Made by a program: the position numbers and the translations under genes
Assembly (NCBI GenBank): GCA_021202835.1
Contig: JAJQCI010000131.1
Location: 1-19,774, forward strand
Reading direction: 5' to 3'
DNA: 19,774 bases
Origin: Clostridiales bacterium
Lineage (GTDB): Bacteria > Bacillota > Clostridia > Lachnospirales > CAG-274
The notes under the pieces: model-generated
Told to the model about the DNA's origin: nothing
Database searches by the model: none
The model's input: only the letters and a program-made list of their open reading frames with translations
Shown here: in pieces, positions 1 through 7,701 of the stretch
How the letters are laid out: every line of letters starts with the position of its first letter
Position numbering within the stretch: position 1 is the stretch's first letter

Positions 1-49
1 TTTCTGCACCCTACAAGCCTATTTTTGAATTTCTAACTGTTAAACACCC

Positions 50-70
50 GGGCTTAGTGTGCCCTTTTTT
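50..70 (+). terminator. weak terminator-like hairpin upstream of queD
   Basis: GGGC (50-53) can pair with GCCC (61-64) around a 7-nt loop, followed directly by six T residues (65-70). The four-pair stem is short for an intrinsic terminator. It could end an upstream transcript, or be the expression platform of a leader whose 5' part lies outside the window. No convincing promoter for queD is visible between it and the gene. Confidence 0.35.
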
Positions 71-121
71 GCTGCGGTTTTGACTTTTTTGTTTCGGGGA
101 GGCTTAGGAGGATGATATAAA

Positions 122-544
122 ATGTATACCATAAAAACTCAAAGCTGCTTCGACTCGGCCCATTTTTTGTGGGGCTATGAGGGTAAATGCAGCAATATTC
201 ACGGCCACAGGTGGACTGTGGAAATAGAGGTGGAAGGGCGTTCTTTAGGCGAAGCCGGCCAAAGACGGGGAATGCTTATGGATTTTTCAAGTCTTAAGGA
301 CGACGTCAAAAGAGAAGCCGACGTTTTCGACCACACATTTATTATAGAAAGAGGAAGTCTTAAGGAGAACACTCTGAAGGCCCTTGAAGAAGAGGGCTTT
401 AAAATCACAGAGGTTGATTTTCGCCCTACAGCCGAATGCTTTGCGGAATATTTTTTCCGCCGTTTTAAAGACTTAGGCTATGAGGTTAAACAGGCCGTTG
501 TTTATGAAACGCCCAACAACTGCGCTTCCTACGGGGAGGGGTAA
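122..544 (+). CDS. queD: 6-carboxy-5,6,7,8-tetrahydropterin synthase (QueD)
   Basis: QueD converts 7,8-dihydroneopterin triphosphate to 6-carboxytetrahydropterin, the second step of preQ0/queuosine synthesis, in the cytoplasm. The 140-residue protein has the full PTPS-fold signature: Zn ligands H14, H27 and H29, the catalytic cysteine C23 in a CxxxHGH motif, a DH pair at 70-71, PTAE at 102-105, and the substrate-binding glutamate E129 in an ETPNNCASY run near the C-terminus. Length is normal for bacterial QueD. The start at 122 is preceded by AGGAGG at 106-111; an ATG at 113 gives only a two-codon frame. It is the first gene of the queD-queE-folE-queC operon, and its stop lies inside the queE ribosome binding site. 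The family call is secure because the cysteine and the queE/queC neighbours exclude the mammalian-type pterin synthase. Confidence 0.95.
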   Translation: MYTIKTQSCFDSAHFLWGYEGKCSNIHGHRWTVEIEVEGRSLGEAGQRRGMLMDFSSLKDDVKREADVFDHTFIIERGSLKENTLKALEEEGFKITEVDFRPTAECFAEYFFRRFKDLGYEVKQAVVYETPNNCASYGEG

Positions 545-546
545 AA

Positions 547-1209
547 ATGGCGGAATACAGTGTTGCCGAAAAATTCACAAGCATAAACGGCGAAGGCAGG
601 CTTGCCGGGCGGCCTGCGGTTTTTATACGCTTCAAAGGCTGCAACCTGAGCTGTTCCTACTGTGACACAAAGTGGGCAAATGACAGCTCATTAGTCTGTG
701 AAAAAATGACAGAGGAGGAGATTTATTCCTACATAAAATCCACGGGAATAAGGGCGGTTACACTGACAGGGGGAGAACCTCTTCTTCAAAAGGATATATA
801 CACTCTGCTTAAGCTTCTCTGCAGTGATGATTTTCTCAGGGTTGAAATAGAAACAAACGGAAGCGTAAGCATAAAGCCCTTCAGGGATTTTAAAAACCGC
901 CCATCCTTTACTCTCGATTATAAATGCCCTTCAAGCAGTATGGAAAGATATATGCTTGAAGAAAACTATTCTCTTATAGATGAAAGCGACACAATAAAAT
1001 TCGTATGCGGAAGCAGGAAAGATTTAGAAAGGGCAAAGGCTGTTATTGAAAAATATAAACCGCCCTGCGCTGTATATCTAAGCCCTGTTTTCGGAAAAAT
1101 CGACCCTGCGGAAATAGTTGATTTTTTAATAGAAAACAAGCTTAACAGTGTAAATTTACAGCTTCAGCTGCATAAATTCATATGGGATCCCCACAAAAGA
1201 GGTGTGTAA
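547..1209 (+). CDS. queE: 7-carboxy-7-deazaguanine synthase (QueE), radical SAM
   Basis: QueE is a radical SAM enzyme that contracts the ring of 6-carboxytetrahydropterin to 7-carboxy-7-deazaguanine. The 220-residue protein begins with the family SxxGEG stretch (12-17). It carries the [4Fe-4S] cluster motif as C32-x3-C36-x2-C39 followed by DT, and TGGEP at 74-78 for S-adenosylmethionine binding. It ends in the typical LHKFIW...RGV segment. Length is normal. It starts three bases after the queD stop, with a GGGGAGGGG ribosome binding site (534-542) spanning that stop, so the two are probably translated together. Its C-terminal codons run up to folE, two bases further on. Confidence 0.94.
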   Translation: MAEYSVAEKFTSINGEGRLAGRPAVFIRFKGCNLSCSYCDTKWANDSSLVCEKMTEEEIYSYIKSTGIRAVTLTGGEPLLQKDIYTLLKLLCSDDFLRVEIETNGSVSIKPFRDFKNRPSFTLDYKCPSSSMERYMLEENYSLIDESDTIKFVCGSRKDLERAKAVIEKYKPPCAVYLSPVFGKIDPAEIVDFLIENKLNSVNLQLQLHKFIWDPHKRGV

Positions 1210-1211
1210 TT

Positions 1212-1787
1212 ATGATAGATACCGAAAAAATTGAATATCACATTAGGGAAATTTTAAAGGCCCTGGGCGACGACCCTGAAAGAGAGGGCTTAAAGGAAAC
1301 TCCGAAAAGGGTTGCAAAAATGTATGAAGAGGTTTTCGAAGGGATGAACTACACAAACGCCCAAATTGCCGAAATGTTCAACAAAACCTTCGAAGAGGAC
1401 GACTATTTTACCTCATCCTCAGACCTTGTTTTGGTAAAGGATATAGAGGTTTTCAGCTACTGCGAACATCACATTGCCCTTATGTATGATATGAAGGTGA
1501 GTGTTGCCTACATACCAAAGGGAAAGGTTGTGGGACTGAGCAAAATCGCCAGAATTGCGGATATGGTGGCTAAGCGGCTTCAGCTTCAGGAAAAGCTGGG
1601 TAGCGATATTGCGGAGATTATGACTATAATAACAGGCTCGGAGGACGTTGCCGTTATGATAGAAGGCTGTCACAGCTGTATGACAGCCAGAGGAATAAAG
1701 AAAACAGCGGCGAAAACCTACACAAATACACTGAGGGGCAGATTTGAAACAGATTCAAGCCTGCAGCTTCGTCTTATGGGGAGGTAA
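1212..1787 (+). CDS. folE: GTP cyclohydrolase I (FolE)
   Basis: FolE converts GTP to 7,8-dihydroneopterin triphosphate, the first committed step of both folate and 7-deazaguanine synthesis. The 191-residue protein has the type IA signature: CEHH at 84-87 and a CHSCM...RG segment at 153-161, in which C84, H87 and C156 are the expected Zn ligands. A conserved TLRGRF stretch lies near the C-terminus. I chose the ATG at 1212, giving MIDTEKIEYH, rather than an in-frame ATG at 1182 inside queE: the family begins here and AGAGGTG sits just upstream (1197-1203). Being placed between queE and queC with no folate genes, it most likely supplies precursor for preQ0; a parallel role in folate synthesis cannot be excluded. 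Confidence 0.94.
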   Translation: MIDTEKIEYHIREILKALGDDPEREGLKETPKRVAKMYEEVFEGMNYTNAQIAEMFNKTFEEDDYFTSSSDLVLVKDIEVFSYCEHHIALMYDMKVSVAYIPKGKVVGLSKIARIADMVAKRLQLQEKLGSDIAEIMTIITGSEDVAVMIEGCHSCMTARGIKKTAAKTYTNTLRGRFETDSSLQLRLMGR

Positions 1788-1792
1788 TTATA

Positions 1793-2485
1793 ATGAAGGC
1801 TATGGTTTTATTAAGCGGCGGCCTTGACAGCACAACCTGTCTTGCAAAGGCGGTGAATGAATACGGAGCGGAAAACGTTATTGCTCTTTCAATACTCTAC
1901 GGCCAGAAGCACAAAAAAGAAATCGAAGCTTCTGACAATGTGGCGAAATATTATAAAACAGAGCATATAACCTTGGATTTAACCGAAATATTTAAATTCA
2001 GCGATTGTTCTCTTCTTTCAAGCTCAGATGAAGAAATCCCCACGGAAAGCTACGGCGATCAGCTAAAAAAAACAAACGGAAAGCCTGTTTCAACCTATGT
2101 TCCTTTCAGAAACGGCCTGTTTTTATCCTCTGCGGCGGCTCTTGCCCTGTCAAAAGGCTGTTCGGAAATATATTACGGCGCCCATGCCGATGACAGCGCC
2201 GGAAATGCATACCCCGACTGCAGTCCTGCCTTTGCGGAGGCTATGAACGAAGCAGTTTATCAGGGCAGCGGCTTCCAGCTTAAGCTGGTGACACCCTTTG
2301 TGGGGCTTACAAAGGCCGAGGTTGTTAAAGCAGGAACAGAGCTTAACGTGCCCTATGAGCTGACCTGGAGCTGTTATAACGGAGGAGACAAACCCTGTCA
2401 CATCTGCGGAACCTGCCGTGACAGAGAGGAAGCCTTCAGAAAAAACAATTTAACCGACCCGCTTTTATTAAAGGAGGATTTATGA
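1793..2485 (+). CDS. queC: 7-cyano-7-deazaguanine (preQ0) synthase (QueC)
   Basis: QueC is an ATP-dependent enzyme that turns the carboxylate of 7-carboxy-7-deazaguanine into the nitrile of preQ0, using ammonia. The 230-residue protein opens with the PP-loop SGGLDS at 8-13, has a YVPFRN segment at 102-107, and ends with a Zn-binding cluster C194, C202, C205, C208 followed by R and AF, as in characterised QueC. Its ribosome binding site (GGGAGGT) overlaps the folE stop. The last codons overlap the start of the following PHP gene by four bases (ATGA), suggesting translational coupling. QueF, which would reduce preQ0 to preQ1, is not in this window. Confidence 0.95.
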   Translation: MKAMVLLSGGLDSTTCLAKAVNEYGAENVIALSILYGQKHKKEIEASDNVAKYYKTEHITLDLTEIFKFSDCSLLSSSDEEIPTESYGDQLKKTNGKPVSTYVPFRNGLFLSSAAALALSKGCSEIYYGAHADDSAGNAYPDCSPAFAEAMNEAVYQGSGFQLKLVTPFVGLTKAEVVKAGTELNVPYELTWSCYNGGDKPCHICGTCRDREEAFRKNNLTDPLLLKEDL

Positions 2486-3183
2486 AATATAAATTTGATG
2501 CCCATATTCACTCCGTGGCAAGCGGCCACGCCTACAGCACAATTACGGAAAACGCCCGTTTCGCCCGGGAAAAGGGCCTTGACCTTATTGCAATAACCGA
2601 CCACGCACGCAAAATGCCCGGAGGCGCCTGCAATCTTCATTTTTTTAATATGGCTGTGCTTCCAGACTATATAGAGGGCATAAGGGTTTTAAAGGGTGTT
2701 GAGCTTAACATTACAGATGACGAGGGAAAAATAGATCTGCCGGACTACATTCTCGAAAGAATGGAGGTCGTTATAGCCAGCCTTCACACAGTCTGCATAA
2801 AGCCCCATGAAAGCACAAGAGCCCTTATAAGCGCAATCAAAAATCCCAAAATTCGTATTATAGGCCATCCGGGTGACCCTCGCTACCCTATAGACGTTAA
2901 GGCTGTTGTTACTGCGGCAAAAAACGAAAACACTCTTTTGGAAATAAACAATGCTTCCTTTAATCCCTCAAATTCAAGATCCGGAGGCGGAGAAACCGTT
3001 CTTGAAATTATAAAGGAATGCAAAAGGCAGAACCACCCCGTAATTTTAGGCAGTGATTCACATTTTCACACAAATATAGGGAATTTTACATATATAGAAC
3101 CTCTTCTTAAAGAGGCCGAGATGCCCGATGAGCTTATTATGAACACGAATACCGAAAAATTTTTAAAATTTTTGGGAATTTAA
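2482..3183 (+). CDS. PHP-domain metal-dependent phosphatase/hydrolase, YcdX-like
   Basis: This 233-residue protein belongs to the PHP superfamily, the family of YcdX and histidinol-phosphate phosphatases. The trinuclear metal ligands are all visible: H8 and H10 (HIH), H16, D40-H41 (ITDH), E74 (GVEL), H102 (SLH), H129 (GHPGDPRY) and D192 with H194 (SDSH). It is therefore probably an active hydrolase, most likely of a phosphate ester; the substrate cannot be read from the sequence. It starts inside the last codons of queC (ATGA overlap) with AAGGAGG at 2470-2476, so it belongs to the preQ0 operon. None of the known steps from GTP to preQ0 needs a phosphatase, so its role there is open; it may simply be co-transcribed. 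Function is named at family level only. Confidence 0.85.
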   Translation: MKYKFDAHIHSVASGHAYSTITENARFAREKGLDLIAITDHARKMPGGACNLHFFNMAVLPDYIEGIRVLKGVELNITDDEGKIDLPDYILERMEVVIASLHTVCIKPHESTRALISAIKNPKIRIIGHPGDPRYPIDVKAVVTAAKNENTLLEINNASFNPSNSRSGGGETVLEIIKECKRQNHPVILGSDSHFHTNIGNFTYIEPLLKEAEMPDELIMNTNTEKFLKFLGI

Positions 3184-3198
3184 CTTTACTTTCGCACT

Positions 3199-3236
3199 CT
3201 AAAGTGTTAGTATAAAAAGTATTAATAACACTTTAG
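3199..3236 (+). promoter_or_regulatory. inverted repeat and possible promoter/operator of yerC
   Basis: A perfect 11-bp inverted repeat, CTAAAGTGTTA (3199-3209) and TAACACTTTAG (3226-3236), flanks a 16-nt centre that contains TATAAA (3211-3216), a plausible -10 box; no good -35 is visible. The right arm runs into the GGAGG ribosome binding site of the next gene (to 3240). It could be an operator bound by the adjacent TrpR-like protein. In a transcript reading through from the que operon, it could instead be a hairpin hiding the ribosome binding site. Both are inferences. Confidence 0.55.
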
Positions 3237-3247
3237 GAGGGCTGCTC

Positions 3248-3556
3248 ATGAAAGATGACGACTCGGCAAGAAAAGACTTTTTTTACGAATGTGTTTTACA
3301 GCTTAAAACAGTAGAAGAATGCAGCGCTTTTTTTACCGACATATGCGCAAGGCAGGAGCTTAACGCTATATGTCAGAGAATGGAAGTGGCCAGTCTTCTC
3401 GACCTCGGCACAACCTACAGCAGCATAGCCGAAAAAACAGGTGCCTCAACGGCGACCATAAGCCGTGTAAACCGCAGCCTTAACTACGGAATGGGCGGCT
3501 ACAGGCTTGCTATGGAAAGAAGAAAAGAAAAAAAGGAGAAATCCCAAAATGGATGA
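3248..3556 (+). CDS. yerC: TrpR-like transcriptional regulator, YerC/YecD family
   Basis: This 102-residue protein belongs to the YerC/YecD branch of the Trp-repressor superfamily. An all-helical N-terminal part is followed by a helix-turn-helix around residues 55-80 (TYSSIAEKTGAS...ISRVNRSL) and the family's GMGGY motif. The C-terminal tail is rich in Lys, Arg and Glu. The DNA target and any ligand of this family are not known to me. Its start is supported by TTTAGGAGG ending at 3240, part of the inverted repeat described for 3199-3236, which suggests autoregulation. The last eight bases overlap the pcrA start. In Bacillus subtilis yerC also lies beside pcrB-pcrA-ligA, so this is a conserved neighbourhood, here without pcrB and ligA. 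Confidence 0.88.
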   Translation: MKDDDSARKDFFYECVLQLKTVEECSAFFTDICARQELNAICQRMEVASLLDLGTTYSSIAEKTGASTATISRVNRSLNYGMGGYRLAMERRKEKKEKSQNG

Positions 3557-5771
3557 TATTTTAAAGGGACTTAATCCCATGCAGAGACAAGCAGTTCTTC
3601 ATACTGAAGGACCGCTTCTTCTTTTGGCAGGAGCAGGCTCAGGCAAGACAAGGGTTTTAACCCACAGAATAGCATATATGATAGAAAAGGGCGTTCGCCC
3701 ATGGAATATACTGGCCATAACATTTACAAACAAGGCCGCAAAGGAAATGAAGGAGAGAGTTGAAAAGACAAGCCCTGCCGGTGCCGATGTCTGGGTGGCC
3801 ACCTTCCACTCAACCTGCGTCAGAATTCTCAGGAGATATGCCGAAAAGCTGGGGTATACAAATTCATTTACTATTTTTGACTCAGCCGACAGCGAAAAGC
3901 TTATAAAAAATGTTTTAAAGGAAAACAATATTGACGAAAAAACATTTAAGCCAAAGGCTCTTCTCTCGGCAATAAGCAGCTTTAAAAATGACGGAATATC
4001 CCCCTCCGAGCTTGAAAAAAAGGCCTATGACTTCAGAGAGGAAAAAATAGCTGAAATTTATTCCGACTATCAAAGGGCCCTTTTCAGAAACAACGCCTTC
4101 GACTTTGATGACCTGATTATAAAAACAACAGAGCTTTTTAAGCTTTTTCCCGATGTTTTGGAAGCCTATCAAAACAGGTTTAAATATATACTCATAGACG
4201 AATATCAGGACACAAACACGGCCCAGTATAACCTGGTTTCAATCTTGGCGGCCAAATATAAAAACCTCTGCGTAGTGGGCGACGACGACCAGAGTATTTA
4301 TGCCTTCAGAGGGGCAAACATACAGAACATACTTGATTTTGAAAAGGACTATCCGGAAGCTCAGGTTATAAAGCTGGAGCAGAATTACCGCTCAACATCA
4401 AACATTTTGAACGCCGCCAACGACGTTATAGCAAACAATATGGGCAGGAAGGGCAAAACCCTTTGGACGGACAAGCCCGAGGGAGAAAAAATTACATTTT
4501 TCAGAAGTGAAACCGACAGAGACGAAGCCGGTTTTATAGCCGACAACATTAAAAGGCTTATAAACCGAAAGGGCTGTTCATACAATCAGATTGCAATTCT
4601 TTACAGAAACAACTCCCTTTCAAGAGCCTTGGGTGAGGGGCTTGTTAAGGCGTCGGTGCCCTATGTTGTAATAAGGGGCCATTCATTTTATGAATCTCTT
4701 GAAATAAAGGATATGCTTGCTTATCTTAAGTTTATTTACAACCCCAGCTCAGAGGTTGACCTTATGAGAATTATAAATGTTCCCAAAAGAGGCATAGGAG
4801 ACACAACGGTTTTGAAGATTGCCTCACTTGCCCATGAAAGTGGCGTTTCTATGTATGACATATTAAACGACATAGAAACGGTTCCCGAATTAAAGTCAAG
4901 AAGCAAAAAGCTTATAGAGTTCAGAGAGCTTGTAAACTATTTAATAAGCAAGTCTCTCACAACCCCGGTAAGCGAGCTTATAGACGAAATTTTCTGGAAA
5001 ACGGGCTATCTTCCCGAGCTTCAGGCGCAGGACGACTTAACGGCTCAGAACAGAATAGAAAATCTTTATGAGCTTCAAAGCAAGGCTGTTGATTTTGAAG
5101 AGCAAAACCCGGAGGACCCCAGTCTTGCGGCTTTTCTTGACGAAATCTCTCTTGTTTCCGACACGGATGCACTTAAAACAGACGAGGGGGCTGTTTCCCT
5201 TATGACTCTTCACGCTTCAAAGGGATTGGAGTTCCCCGTTGTTTTCCTGGCCGGCTTCGAAGACGGAATCTTCCCTTCGGCAATGATAGACAGCTCGGCC
5301 GATATGAAGGAGCTTGAAGAGGAAAGACGGCTTCTTTACGTAGGCATAACAAGAGCACAGGAAAAGCTTTTTATAACCTGCTCTGGCAGCCGTATGATGA
5401 GGGGGCAGACTGCCTTTAATCCCCCGTCCAGGTTTTTAAGGGAAATTCCTTTGAAATATATAGAAAATCTTTCTTCAGAAAAGGAGCCTCAGCCCTACGG
5501 CGGTTTAGGCGGCGACAGAAACGGCTTTATAAAAACAATAAAGAACCCGGCGGCTCAAAACACAGGCTACAGGGTAGGCTCAAAGCCCAGAACACAGGCC
5601 GCCACACCTTCAAAAACCGACTATAAGCCGGGAGATAAGGTAAAACAGCTTAAATACGGCATAGGCACCGTTCTGGAAGCAAACCGCACCGGCGGCGACG
5701 TTCTTTTGACAATTGAGTTTAAAGCAGGAACAAAAAAGCTTTACGCCGGAATGGTAAAGCCGGTAAAATAA
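3549..5771 (+). CDS. pcrA: ATP-dependent 3'-5' DNA helicase PcrA (UvrD family)
   Basis: PcrA is a superfamily 1A helicase acting in DNA repair, replication restart and rolling-circle replication. The 740-residue protein shows the family motifs in order: Walker A GAGSGKT (28-34), the ITFTNKAAKEM segment (57-67), Walker B DEYQDTN (217-223), motif III VVGDDDQSIYAFRGA (242-256), a TLHASKGLEF motif, and motif VI (EERRLLYVGITRA). A Tudor-like C-terminal region (about 690-740, DYKPGDKV...YGIGTV) is the module that contacts RNA polymerase in PcrA. Length is normal. I chose ATG 3549 (MDDILKGLNP) over 3507 because AGGAG lies just upstream (3533-3537) and the family begins with this sequence. It overlaps yerC by eight bases, so the two are probably co-translated. 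Confidence 0.95.
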   Translation: MDDILKGLNPMQRQAVLHTEGPLLLLAGAGSGKTRVLTHRIAYMIEKGVRPWNILAITFTNKAAKEMKERVEKTSPAGADVWVATFHSTCVRILRRYAEKLGYTNSFTIFDSADSEKLIKNVLKENNIDEKTFKPKALLSAISSFKNDGISPSELEKKAYDFREEKIAEIYSDYQRALFRNNAFDFDDLIIKTTELFKLFPDVLEAYQNRFKYILIDEYQDTNTAQYNLVSILAAKYKNLCVVGDDDQSIYAFRGANIQNILDFEKDYPEAQVIKLEQNYRSTSNILNAANDVIANNMGRKGKTLWTDKPEGEKITFFRSETDRDEAGFIADNIKRLINRKGCSYNQIAILYRNNSLSRALGEGLVKASVPYVVIRGHSFYESLEIKDMLAYLKFIYNPSSEVDLMRIINVPKRGIGDTTVLKIASLAHESGVSMYDILNDIETVPELKSRSKKLIEFRELVNYLISKSLTTPVSELIDEIFWKTGYLPELQAQDDLTAQNRIENLYELQSKAVDFEEQNPEDPSLAAFLDEISLVSDTDALKTDEGAVSLMTLHASKGLEFPVVFLAGFEDGIFPSAMIDSSADMKELEEERRLLYVGITRAQEKLFITCSGSRMMRGQTAFNPPSRFLREIPLKYIENLSSEKEPQPYGGLGGDRNGFIKTIKNPAAQNTGYRVGSKPRTQAATPSKTDYKPGDKVKQLKYGIGTVLEANRTGGDVLLTIEFKAGTKKLYAGMVKPVK

Positions 5772-5784
5772 ATCCGTTTGCCAA

Positions 5785-5815
5785 ACAAGCCTCTCCTAAA
5801 AAAAGAGAGGCTTGT
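5785..5815. terminator. bidirectional hairpin between pcrA and the alarmone synthetase gene
   Basis: A perfect 11-bp stem, ACAAGCCTCTC (5785-5795) with GAGAGGCTTGT (5805-5815), encloses a 9-nt A-rich loop. It sits 13 nt after the pcrA stop, and the convergent gene ends at 5857. T-tracts on either side are weak, so termination efficiency is uncertain. The position between two converging genes suggests use from both strands. Confidence 0.6.
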
Positions 5816-5856
5816 CGGCGTCTGTTATTTGTTGGTGAATGCTCTGCAGATTCGGC

Positions 5857-6453
5857 TCAGTTTTCCTCTCTTATAATATCTCTTATTGTCTGCATGGACA
5901 TATCTACGGAGGCGATTTCATCTGCGCAGCGCTTCAGCTCTTCACGAATCATATTTTCGTGGTGAATGTTTCGTTTATATTTTATTTGGTGTTCAAGAGC
6001 CGCCCAAAAGTCAGTGGCTATTGTTCTCACCTGTATTTCCGCCTGAAGCCCCTTGCCGGCGCCTTCCTTCACGGAGAGAATGAGGTGAAGACTGCGGTAG
6101 CCGTTGGGCTTTGGGCGGGCTATGTAGTCTTTTTCGGTTATTATGTCAAATTCTTCTCTTTCCTTAAGCCGGTTTACAACATTGTAAACGTCGTCAACAA
6201 AGGAGCATATAACCCTTATTCCCATTATGTCATGCATATTGGCAAGCGCCGAGGCGCTGTCTGTGGGCAGTCCGTTTTTTCTGAGCTTTTCAGTTATGCT
6301 TTCGGGAGATTTTATTCTCGACTTGCAGTAAATTATAGGTTCTATGTCTTCCGGAGCATTTCCCACCGGTAATTTTTTTATTATGTCTAAAAGATCCTTT
6401 TCAGTCTGTTTCAAAACAGGCAGCATATCTCCGTAATATTCTTCAAATGTCAT
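5857..6453 (-). CDS. relQ: small alarmone synthetase, RelQ/YjbM-type GTP pyrophosphokinase
   Basis: This 198-residue protein is a stand-alone (p)ppGpp synthetase of the RelA/SpoT domain family; it lacks the hydrolase and regulatory domains of long RSH enzymes. Visible motifs are KSRIKSPESI (44-53), DIMGIRV (75-81), the substrate loop DYIARPKPNGYRSLH (109-123), and EIQVRT (139-144) with W150 and EH (154-155). The basic RxKP stretch in the substrate loop is typical of active synthetases. The protein would transfer pyrophosphate from ATP to GDP or GTP in the cytoplasm. It begins 27 nt after the histidine kinase stop with its own GGAGG site, so it is probably the last gene of that operon. RelQ is more likely than RelP from overall sequence, but the subgroup was not tested. 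Confidence 0.88.
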   Translation of the reverse strand: MTFEEYYGDMLPVLKQTEKDLLDIIKKLPVGNAPEDIEPIIYCKSRIKSPESITEKLRKNGLPTDSASALANMHDIMGIRVICSFVDDVYNVVNRLKEREEFDIITEKDYIARPKPNGYRSLHLILSVKEGAGKGLQAEIQVRTIATDFWAALEHQIKYKRNIHHENMIREELKRCADEIASVDMSMQTIRDIIREEN

Positions 6454-6480
6454 CGTTTTTCCTCCGTTTTGTCTGTATTG

Positions 6481-7701
6481 TTAAAGCGGCAGAGTAACCG
6501 TAATAAGCAGTGATTTTTCGTCATCGGTTGACGCCGTGATTTTGCCCTTATGGGCGTTTACGGCGGAGGCGGCGATTGAAAGCCCTAAGCCGTAGCCGCC
6601 CGTTTGTGAATTTCTGGATTTGTCCGTTCTGTAAAAGCGGTCAAAAAGGTGGGGCAGGTTTTCCTTTTGTATATGGGGGGTTGTGTTATATACGGTGAGT
6701 CTTGCAAAGCGGCGCTGTTCCTTGAGGGCAATTGAAATTTTGCCGTCTTTTTCAGAATATTTAACGGCGTTGTCAAGAAGTATTCCCACCAAACGGCTTA
6801 TTGATTTTTCGTCGCCGTGTATCGTGATTCCCTCATCAATATCTTCGGTCAGCTCCTTTTCCTGTGATTTTGCAAGTGTTCGGAAGGAAGCGGCCGTTTC
6901 CCTTACAATATCCGAAAGAGAAAACTCTGAGGTATAGGCTGCTGCGTCCTTTTCTTCCATTCGTGAAAGCTCTATAAGGTCGTTTGTAAGGCCGGCCAAG
7001 TGTTTTGTTTGACTGCATATGTCGCTGAGCCACTCGTTTTCGCCTATATCCATTTCCAAAACCTCGGCGTCGGCGTTTATAATAGCCAAAGGAGTTTTAA
7101 GCTCATGGCCGGCGTCGGTTATAAAGCGCGTTTGTTTTTCATAGCTTTCGGAAAAAGGCTTTACTATACGTCCGGAAGCAAATGTAAGCAGAATCAAAAC
7201 GGCACACAGGCCTATAACCGAAACGCAGACACTGCCCAGGGCGAATGTTTTTGCCGTGCTGAGGCTTCGGCTGCAGTCCAGAAAAATAATGTAGGTTTCG
7301 CCCTCTGAGGGGTAAATTATATATCTGTAGTCTCCGGCAAAGCCCTTGGCCGAGCCTTTTTCCCAAATTGCCTTGGCATATTTTGAAGCCGTATATTCGT
7401 CCACTGCCGCAATTTTATCTATGTTTGTTAAATATACCTCTCCCTCATCGCTGAGTATGATGAAAAAATATCGTGACTCATAGGGAAGCTCCGGCGAATC
7501 GAGAAAGTCTTCCTTTCTCCAGTTTTCATAGGAGTCGGGAAAGAAGCCCTTATTTTCCGCTAAAATCGAAAGAGTCAGGTCTGCGTTGTTTACAATTTCC
7601 CTGTAGTTTAAAAGATTTGCGGCGCCTACAATTACAGACATAACAAGCAAAAGAGAAAGCATTGCGGCGGCAATAAGCTTTATTTGCAGTTTTCTTATCA
7701 T
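6481..7701 (-). CDS. sensor histidine kinase of a two-component system
   Basis: This 406-residue membrane histidine kinase has an N-terminal transmembrane segment (about 8-30), an extracytoplasmic sensor region of roughly 115 residues, a second membrane segment (about 152-175), then HisKA and HATPase domains. The phosphoacceptor is H199 in a DAGHELKTPL motif; the N box includes N311 (LLDNAVKYS) and the G2 box is GGYGLGL (368-374). The G1 box reads NTTPHI instead of DxGxG, a variation I know from related Firmicute kinases, so activity is still likely. Sensor ligand is unknown. Its ATG overlaps the end of the response regulator by four bases. It therefore pairs with that regulator. Confidence 0.93.
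   Translation of the reverse strand: MIRKLQIKLIAAAMLSLLLVMSVIVGAANLLNYREIVNNADLTLSILAENKGFFPDSYENWRKEDFLDSPELPYESRYFFIILSDEGEVYLTNIDKIAAVDEYTASKYAKAIWEKGSAKGFAGDYRYIIYPSEGETYIIFLDCSRSLSTAKTFALGSVCVSVIGLCAVLILLTFASGRIVKPFSESYEKQTRFITDAGHELKTPLAIINADAEVLEMDIGENEWLSDICSQTKHLAGLTNDLIELSRMEEKDAAAYTSEFSLSDIVRETAASFRTLAKSQEKELTEDIDEGITIHGDEKSISRLVGILLDNAVKYSEKDGKISIALKEQRRFARLTVYNTTPHIQKENLPHLFDRFYRTDKSRNSQTGGYGLGLSIAASAVNAHKGKITASTDDEKSLLITVTLPL

Noticed and set aside
1..83. preQ1 riboswitch upstream of queD
   Set aside because: ACCC-type stretches and a terminator-like hairpin are present, but I could not find the paired GGTTC/AGC elements or the A-rich tail of preQ1-I, nor a class II or III architecture. 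The aptamer, if any, would lie partly outside the window; a covariance-model search of the upstream sequence would decide.
3..83. open frame at the left edge that could be the end of a preceding gene
   Set aside because: Twenty-six codons are open up to TGA at 81-83, but this length is expected by chance, contains the terminator-like hairpin and matches no family I recognise.
5839..6372. 177-codon plus-strand open frame opposite the alarmone synthetase
   Set aside because: It is a mirror frame of a clear RelA/SpoT-domain gene, has no recognisable domain and no good ribosome binding site.
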